Source: Fidelibacterota bacterium (GTDB lineage: Bacteria; Fidelibacterota; Marinisomatia; SCGC-AAA003-L08; JACNLC01). From it: a stretch of DNA of 60,092 bases. How positions within the stretch are numbered: the stretch's first letter is position 1; every line of letters begins with the position of its first letter. A program made the translations under genes and the position numbers. Location: contig JAJRUW010000001.1 of NCBI GenBank assembly GCA_024277615.1, positions 1 to 60,092 of the forward strand, in the 5' to 3' direction. Under the pieces are notes generated by a model that was not told where the DNA came from, made no database searches, and saw only the letters and a program-made list of their open reading frames with translations. Below are positions 54,794-60,092 of this stretch, in pieces.

Positions 54794-56959
54794 ATGACCC
54801 CGGGCTCTAAAATTGATTCAAAACTTTCCCGCAGGCTAAGCGCCATTGTGGGCAGTCAAAATTTCCTCGACCAGGCGAGTGAGCTGAAATTATATTCTAT
54901 TGATGCTCTGCGCTTTCACAGTGCCCTGCCTGGCTGCATCGTACTGCCGGAGTCAACCGATGAGGTTAGTGAATGCGTAAAGGCCTGCAGTGAGGCTAAT
55001 GTTCCCTTAACAGCACGCGGTGCCGGTACGGGGCTGAGCGGTGGAGCTCTTTCGGATGGCGGAGTGATCATTCAGCTGAGCAGGATGAACCGGATTATAA
55101 AGCTCGATCCTCTGAACCATCTGGCGATTGTACAACCCGGCGTAGTCAATGCGGCTCTCTCCAGACGCGTAAAATCCTATAATCTGCATTTTGCTCCCGA
55201 TCCTTCCAGTCAGATTGTTTCCACCATCGGAGGTAATGTTGCGGAAAATGCCGGTGGACCGCACACACTGAAATATGGTGTCACTTCGAATCATATCCTG
55301 GGGCAAACAGTAGTACTCGCCGATGGCGAGGTCGTTCAATTGGGGGGAAAGTTGCGCTGGTACCCGGGCTATGATCTTTCAGGTTTGTTCACCGGTTCTG
55401 AGGGAACCCTGGGCATAACCACAGAGATTATCGTAAATCTCTCGGAGCTTCCGCAAACCGTTCGTACTTTCCTGCTGATCTTTGATGAACTTACCCGGGC
55501 TACGGACTGTGTGTCCGCTATTCTGAAACGGGGAATTCTGCCTACGGCTCTGGAAATGCTGGACCAACTCACTATTCAAGCCGTTGAAGCAAAACTAAAA
55601 CCGGGCTTCCCCAGGGATGCACAGGCAGTACTCATTGTTGAACTGGACGACGTGAACTGTGACCTCCCCGGAGATTCAGCAAAACTGAAAATGACAGCCC
55701 GCGAGTTTACTGAAAATCCCATTGAAGAAGCTCTCACTGCAAGGCACCGGGAACAGCTCTGGCGGGGCCGCAAACATGCGGTCGGGTCCCTGGGGCAACT
55801 TGCACCGGCCTATTATACAAATGACGGCGTGGTTCCCCGTAACAGATTGACCGATGTGTTTCGGGAGATTGAAATAATTGCAGATAAATACCAAATTCAA
55901 ATTGCCAGTTTTTGCCATGCGGGGGATGGTAACATCCATCCAAACGTGCTTTACGACCCTTCGGATCCTGCTCAAATACAGCGAGCCTTGAAAGCCTCGG
56001 AGGAGATTCAGAGAATCTGTGTGGAAATGGGAGGTACTATCACCGGCGAACACGGCGTGGGGCTGGAAAAAAAAGCGCAATTACGCCTGATGCACACGGC
56101 TACAGAGATTGAAGTGATGCTAAATATAAAAAAAGTCTTTGATCCTCAAAACCTGGCCAATCCGGGCAAGATTTTCCCTTCGGATCGCAGTGAGATGGAG
56201 TCGGATGAACCTGCAGGTAGTCCTCGGGGATACTCACAAATCAGAGAACGTTCAGAGCCAAATTTCATACTGCAGCATGCCCCGGACAACCTGACATTGA
56301 AGCTGGGAGCCGAAGCTGACCTGCTGGCCGTCCAGGTTTTCCTGCGGCCCTTCGGACAGTTTCTGCCGCTTGGTCCTTTCAAAAGGGACACAACTGTCGG
56401 ACATGTCGTCAATTACAATCTCTTCGGTCAATACGCCGCCCGCTACGGTACTGTCCGAAATCTGTTGCTAAACGCAAAAATCCGAACCGGTTCCGGTATC
56501 ATCAACACGGGCGTAGATGTGATGAAAAATGTCAGCGGATATGACTTGAACAAGCTGATCATAGGTGCCCGGGGCTCCCTGTGTGAGTTGCTTGAAGTGA
56601 CCTTCCGCATTTACCCGGTCCCCTCAGATCTCGAAGTTGATTATCTCGGCACCACCAGACTCATTTCCGACGGCTGCCGCATTGTACTGCCTCCGCTCAT
56701 GGTTGAAAAAATGACCTCTGCGCTGGATGAAGCACGGCTTCGGACAGTTTCGATAATCCCCCTGGGAGTGATAGATATTGAACACAGTATTGCAGAATTA
56801 GGTTCTGAAGTACTTGATTTGGTCGGACGTCTGGGGGGGTTTGCAGGAGAGTTAAAGGGCGGCATCTTCCACGTTGATAATTCTCCAAATGAACATCTCA
56901 TGGAAAAAATCAAAGAGGTCTTTGACCCCCACGGTGAATTCCCCGAATATCATGGCTAA
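54794..56959 (+). CDS. Glycolate/D-lactate oxidase: GlcD-GlcE fusion
   Basis: About 721 residues. The first 470 form a complete GlcD-type FAD oxidoreductase: the PCMH FAD domain PLTARGAGTGLSGGALSDG, then STIGGNVAENAGGPHTLKYG, and the C-terminal HAGDGNIHPNVLYD plus TGEHGVGLEKK. Residues from about 485 onward match GlcE (TGSGIINTGVDVMKNVSGYD, then LNKLIIGARGSLCELLEVTF). GlcD and GlcE are normally separate subunits of glycolate oxidase. The start of GlcF overlaps its end by eight bases. The enzyme probably oxidises glycolate or a related 2-hydroxy acid and passes electrons to quinone. Confidence 0.88.
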   Translation: MTPGSKIDSKLSRRLSAIVGSQNFLDQASELKLYSIDALRFHSALPGCIVLPESTDEVSECVKACSEANVPLTARGAGTGLSGGALSDGGVIIQLSRMNRIIKLDPLNHLAIVQPGVVNAALSRRVKSYNLHFAPDPSSQIVSTIGGNVAENAGGPHTLKYGVTSNHILGQTVVLADGEVVQLGGKLRWYPGYDLSGLFTGSEGTLGITTEIIVNLSELPQTVRTFLLIFDELTRATDCVSAILKRGILPTALEMLDQLTIQAVEAKLKPGFPRDAQAVLIVELDDVNCDLPGDSAKLKMTAREFTENPIEEALTARHREQLWRGRKHAVGSLGQLAPAYYTNDGVVPRNRLTDVFREIEIIADKYQIQIASFCHAGDGNIHPNVLYDPSDPAQIQRALKASEEIQRICVEMGGTITGEHGVGLEKKAQLRLMHTATEIEVMLNIKKVFDPQNLANPGKIFPSDRSEMESDEPAGSPRGYSQIRERSEPNFILQHAPDNLTLKLGAEADLLAVQVFLRPFGQFLPLGPFKRDTTVGHVVNYNLFGQYAARYGTVRNLLLNAKIRTGSGIINTGVDVMKNVSGYDLNKLIIGARGSLCELLEVTFRIYPVPSDLEVDYLGTTRLISDGCRIVLPPLMVEKMTSALDEARLRTVSIIPLGVIDIEHSIAELGSEVLDLVGRLGGFAGELKGGIFHVDNSPNEHLMEKIKEVFDPHGEFPEYHG

Positions 56960-58169
56960 GGCACAGATTCCGGAAACCCTGCTGCAGGAGTGCATTCACT
57001 GCGGTCTATGCCTTACAGCCTGCCCGACCTATTTGACCACGGGTCTGGAATCCGAAAGCCCCCGGGGACGTTTGATGCTTATGGATTTTATATTCCAGGG
57101 GATTGCCGACCCGCCGATGCACCATTTGGAAACCTGCCTGGATTGCCGCGCCTGCGAAACTGCCTGTCCTTCCGGCGTTGATTACCACAAATATTTTGAA
57201 CGTTATCAGAAAGAAAAATATGCGCTGCTGCCACTGCCCTTAATTCGAAGAATCGGACTGAAGTTAGTGACCAGTCGTTCAGGGCTCAGTGCTATTTTCC
57301 GCATAATTGCCCTTGCTCAAAAACTTCGTATTCTCAAATTAATGGCATTCTTCAGTGATAAATTCCGGGGATTACCAAGAATCTCCAAAACCTCATTTAT
57401 AAAAGGCAGTTCAAGCCAATATCCTGCCTTCAGAGAACCGAGAGGAGCGGTGGCCTTCTTCAGCGGCTGTGTCATGGATGGCCTTTACGCCGACGTTCAT
57501 GCTGCTACTGTGCGGGTGTTGCGCTGGAATGGTTACACCGTGGACATTCCCGGTGATCAGACCTGCTGCGGCGCCCTGCATCAGCATACGGGGGGATATT
57601 CCTGCCTTGGCGGGTTGCTTCGTAAAAATATCCAGGCCTTTCGGGAACATGACACGATCATCAACAACTCAGCCGGTTGCGGTGCCTGGATGAAGGCTTA
57701 CGGAGACATTCGCTTCACCACCAAGATCAAAGATATCACGGAGTTTCTACTCGGAGGTGATCTCATTTCCCCTGTCAACCGCCAGCATGGATGGCGCATT
57801 ATTTATGATGCACCCTGTCATCTGGAACATGCTCAAAATATCACCAATGCCCCTGCAGAATTACTGAAAATTTTCGGATATGAAGTGGCGGAATTCCCTG
57901 AAAGCCACATCTGCTGTGGAGCTGCAGGAGCCTATGTACTGACCCAACCGGATTCATCAGCTGATATTCTCAAAATGAAAATGGCGGATATCGGCAGAGC
58001 CGGTAAAGTGAACGCCATTGTCACTGCAAACCCGGGCTGTCATTTACAGCTCCGGAAAGGCTGTGACCTGTATGCTCCGGGTACCGCTGTGTGGCATATA
58101 TGCCAGGCTCTTGACAATGTTTACCGGCTGGATGCCCAATACCGTAAAGCCTTTAACCTATCGAACTAA
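56952..58169 (+). CDS. glcF: GlcF-like iron-sulfur subunit
   Basis: About 405 residues from ATG 56952, overlapping the GlcD-GlcE stop by eight bases. Two [4Fe-4S] sites open the protein (CIHCGLCLTACPTY and CLDCRACETACPSG). Two CCG domains follow (DQTCCGALHQHTGGY, then SHICCGAAGAYVLTQP). This is the standard plan of GlcF and of heterodisulfide-reductase-D-like subunits, which carry electrons from the flavoprotein to the membrane. No membrane helix is seen. Confidence 0.92.
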   Translation: MAKAQIPETLLQECIHCGLCLTACPTYLTTGLESESPRGRLMLMDFIFQGIADPPMHHLETCLDCRACETACPSGVDYHKYFERYQKEKYALLPLPLIRRIGLKLVTSRSGLSAIFRIIALAQKLRILKLMAFFSDKFRGLPRISKTSFIKGSSSQYPAFREPRGAVAFFSGCVMDGLYADVHAATVRVLRWNGYTVDIPGDQTCCGALHQHTGGYSCLGGLLRKNIQAFREHDTIINNSAGCGAWMKAYGDIRFTTKIKDITEFLLGGDLISPVNRQHGWRIIYDAPCHLEHAQNITNAPAELLKIFGYEVAEFPESHICCGAAGAYVLTQPDSSADILKMKMADIGRAGKVNAIVTANPGCHLQLRKGCDLYAPGTAVWHICQALDNVYRLDAQYRKAFNLSN

Positions 58170-58181
58170 AGGATATTCAAA

Positions 58182-58934
58182 ATGCTCGATCTGTCAAAAC
58201 AAAATAATATAACCGTTATCCGATTAAACCGGCCTAAAGTGAACGCTCTGAACAGAGAGATGGTAGTTCAGCTGTCAAATACTCTGAATTCCCTTAAAGA
58301 GGATCGCGAAACCGAAGGCGTTATCCTCACCGGGTTGCCCGGTATCTTTTCCGGTGGATTGGATGTCATCGATCTCTATGATCGGGACAGAGATTTCATG
58401 ACCGGTTTTTGGCAGGATTTCATAATTTTGTTGTATCAACTTTTCACTTACCCGAAGCTTCTGTTTACGGCAATTACCGGTCATTCTCCTGCCGGTGGAA
58501 CCGTTCTGGCAATTATGACAGATTATCGGGTTATGGCCGAAGGCGATTTCTCAATTGGTCTCAACGAGGTCGCAGTCGGGTTAATATTACCAAACAGTAT
58601 TGGGCAGGTCTATCAGTACCTGCTGGGAAACCGCCGTGCAGAGATGTTGGCGCTCACCGGTACACTGGTTTCTCCGGCAGAGGCCCACAGGATTGGACTG
58701 GTTGATGAACTTAGTAAGCCCGGTGATGAACTGAAGCAAACTCTTTGCAGAATGAACTCATGGCTCGAGTTACCCCGGCAACAACAGATAGCCACAAAAT
58801 TACAATTGAGAAAACAGATCATCGATCAATTCATAAGCTTCCAACGTGGTGATGTCGCTAAAATGGTAGAAACCTGGTTTGAACCTTCCTTCCAGCGTGT
58901 AATGGGCAAGCTGGTTAAAAAATTACAGGAATAA
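58182..58934 (+). CDS. Enoyl-CoA hydratase/isomerase family (ECI1-like)
   Basis: A 250-residue crotonase-fold protein starting 12 bases after glcF. The oxyanion segments are GLPGIFSGGLDVID and AITGHSPAGGTVLAIMTDYR. The position used by hydratases as the first Glu reads GGTV here. The IGLNEVAVGLILPNS segment resembles the delta3,delta2-enoyl-CoA isomerase ECI1, which uses a single Glu. A role in fatty-acid oxidation is likely; a hydratase cannot be excluded. Confidence 0.82.
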   Translation: MLDLSKQNNITVIRLNRPKVNALNREMVVQLSNTLNSLKEDRETEGVILTGLPGIFSGGLDVIDLYDRDRDFMTGFWQDFIILLYQLFTYPKLLFTAITGHSPAGGTVLAIMTDYRVMAEGDFSIGLNEVAVGLILPNSIGQVYQYLLGNRRAEMLALTGTLVSPAEAHRIGLVDELSKPGDELKQTLCRMNSWLELPRQQQIATKLQLRKQIIDQFISFQRGDVAKMVETWFEPSFQRVMGKLVKKLQE

Positions 58935-59454
58935 AAGCCGGTTTCTATTCCTCACTCAGATGCCTGTTAAAATGGCGATACGCGATTTAGACTTTTTAAT
59001 CGACCAAATATAAACTTATCGGGTGTGGGTAAAAATTGTACTGATAGCACAATCGAATGGAAGACGAGGTGAAGTTAAGTAAACAATTTCACTATCTATC
59101 ATTGGTCCATATTTTGTAAATTCAGGGGTCGTTGGGGATATGTTTTTGTGTTGACAACAACTGAACCACAGGCTGCAATAGCCCAATATCGGATGAAAGA
59201 TCCCTGCAGGTAAATCACCACATCATTTAATGATAACTATTTCAATTGTTTTTTGAACGATCACCGATCTCACGTGCCGTGATTGTCTGTTGAATAACGT
59301 GCAATATCCCGGTATCAACCGAAGAGTGGGTAACGCGGGTAATAGAACCCGGATGAATGTTGCAGGGGCATTGAATTCAGCCAGCCAGTACATCACGACG
59401 GATGTAAAGACGGACTAAAAGTTGATATTTGAAAAAATAAAAAGTGGAGTTATT
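58935..59454. other. Intergenic region with a possible transposase remnant
   Basis: A 520-base gap with no intact gene. In one frame from about 59281 to 59418 it reads DCLLNNVQYPGINRRVGNAG, then NRTRMNVAGALNSASQYI. The final part resembles the sNsGRxRxNxxGAxN block of IS630-type DDE transposases. The match is short and could be chance. The region lies next to an IS256-family element end. Confidence 0.3.
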
Positions 59455-59847
59455 ATGTACAAAATAGAGAAGAAGCCCTTTGGATATTACCTTACCTTTT
59501 CAGACTTTATCAAAGCTGAGGAAATGGCACAGTGGGTTGCAGACTCGAAACAAGCGCTGGAAAATCAACACGGAGATTTTGGTGTTTTTGTCGATATGCG
59601 GTCACTGATGCCCCTGCCGGAAGCAGCTCAGAATCACATGGTCGAGGGTCAAAAATTGTATAAACAGAAGGGAATGCAAAGATCCGTGGTCATTCTCAAC
59701 AGCGCCATTACAACCATGCAGTTTAAACGGATTGCTAAAGAAACCGGGATTTATGAATGGGAACGATATATTGATGCATCGGCAGTTGACAATTGGGAAA
59801 CTGTGGGAATTGACTGGTTAGACAAGGCGATCGACCCGGATAAATAA
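59455..59847 (+). CDS. SpoIIAA-like (STAS-fold) small protein
   Basis: About 130 residues from ATG 59455 (GTGGAG upstream). The alternating pattern (GYYLTFSDFIKAEEMAQWVA, then FGVFVDMRSLMPLPEAAQNH) matches the SpoIIAA-like domain found in many bacteria. These domains bind small hydrophobic ligands or act in partner-switching regulation. No neighbour shows which. It is cytoplasmic. Confidence 0.7.
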   Translation: MYKIEKKPFGYYLTFSDFIKAEEMAQWVADSKQALENQHGDFGVFVDMRSLMPLPEAAQNHMVEGQKLYKQKGMQRSVVILNSAITTMQFKRIAKETGIYEWERYIDASAVDNWETVGIDWLDKAIDPDK

Positions 59848-59877
59848 TCAGCAATTATATTCCCGATAGTTGGTGGC

Positions 59878-60092
59878 GGTATCCATAATTTTGTGTAAAT
59901 GGGAATTATTAATTTTCAAAAATCATTCTGTTTTCAAATATAATTGAGAATTGATTCATAGCCTGTTTCCAATTTTGAATGGGCATTGTCCGTTTTTTAA
60001 ATGCATTTCTTATTGCCAAATATAAGATTTTAAACACCGCTTCATCACTGGGAAAAGATTCTCTGTTTTTGGTGACTTTTCTCAAAGTCATA
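59878..60092. mobile_element. End of an IS256-family insertion sequence (partial)
   Basis: A likely terminal repeat begins near 59878 (GGTATCCATAATTTTGTG, then TAAAT). It shares the TTTACACAAAATTATGG-type word of IS256-family ends, and the transposase reads inward from the right edge. The other end and the target duplication lie outside the window. Confidence 0.65.
59909..60091 (-). CDS. C-terminus of IS256-family (mutator) transposase, partial
   Basis: The last 60 codons of a minus-strand gene that continues beyond the window. The sequence FPSDEAVFKILYLAIRNAFK, then MPIQNWKQAMNQFSIIFENR matches the conserved end of IS256-family transposases (YPTDEAVxKxLYLAxxNxxKKWTMPxxNWxxxLNQFAIxFxxR). Nothing upstream is visible, so intactness cannot be judged. 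Confidence 0.85.
   Translation of the reverse strand: MTLRKVTKNRESFPSDEAVFKILYLAIRNAFKKRTMPIQNWKQAMNQFSIIFENRMIFEN

Overview
The window looks like a chromosomal stretch from a Gram-negative bacterium of the FCB superphylum. The signs are type IX-style C-terminal sorting domains with an FPNPFNP motif, secreted proteins ending in type I dockerin repeats, an LptD-like outer membrane protein, ExbB/ExbD/TonB energisation, Wolinella-type fumarate reductase/succinate dehydrogenase and pyruvate phosphate dikinase. The dockerin style (GDxNxDGxxDIxDIVxxVNxIL) resembles Candidatus Neomarinimicrobiota or related KSB1/Calditrichota lineages. That placement is inferred from remembered sequence style, not from a search.

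Layout: (1) 1-3.8 kb is housekeeping: phospholipid acyltransferases PlsC and PlsY, diaminopimelate epimerase DapF, a GNAT acetyltransferase and a RarD-type permease whose start appears to be ACG. (2) 3.9-8.2 kb holds a cytoplasmic TPR regulator with a Fis-type HTH, overlapped by a secreted dockerin protein, then a secreted three-repeat protein with a His/Gly/Asp-rich linker and a C-terminal sorting domain. (3) 8.4-25.2 kb is a dense, same-strand metal island, most likely for copper or silver: a Cys-rich exported protein, the CusC-CusB-CusA tripartite pump, a PII-like protein, a SHOCT protein, a His/Met-rich lipoprotein, a DUF302 protein, an HMA-(Met-rich)-HMA exported protein, a DUF2231 membrane protein with an acidic His tail, a P1B-1 ATPase with YHS-YHS-HMBD-HMBD instead of HMA domains, a CcmH-like protein, a membrane-tethered AlbA_2 protein, a decayed membrane-protein gene, a half-size UPF0016/GDT1 transporter, a double-HMBD lipoprotein and a three-cysteine MerR regulator. 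Six short heavy-metal-binding (HMBD) motifs are spread over three proteins. cusB carries an in-frame TAA inside its DUF3347 domain. (4) 25.2-44.3 kb is core envelope and repair functions: RNase HI, LptD, RarA, CtpA, ExbB-ExbD-ExbD-TonB, UvrA, a large M1 peptidase with a barrel-like C-terminus, a dockerin-tagged subtilase and a Kef-type antiporter. (5) 44.3-60.1 kb: a sulfotransferase, a serpin remnant abutting ppdK, SpoVG, SdhCAB/FrdCAB, a TonB paralogue without a membrane anchor, YbjQ, dCMP deaminase, a GlcD-GlcE fusion with GlcF, an enoyl-CoA isomerase, a SpoIIAA-like protein and the end of an IS256-family element running off the window.

How it fits together: the island contains parts for every compartment. 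These are cytoplasmic sensing (MerR, PII), inner-membrane export (CopA, CusA), periplasmic buffering (Met-, His- and Cys-rich proteins, HMBD lipoprotein) and outer-membrane discharge (CusC). The secreted His-rich repeat protein just upstream may be an extracellular extension. The individual families are known. The combination, the Met-rich double-HMA protein and the interrupted cusB are the parts most worth following up.
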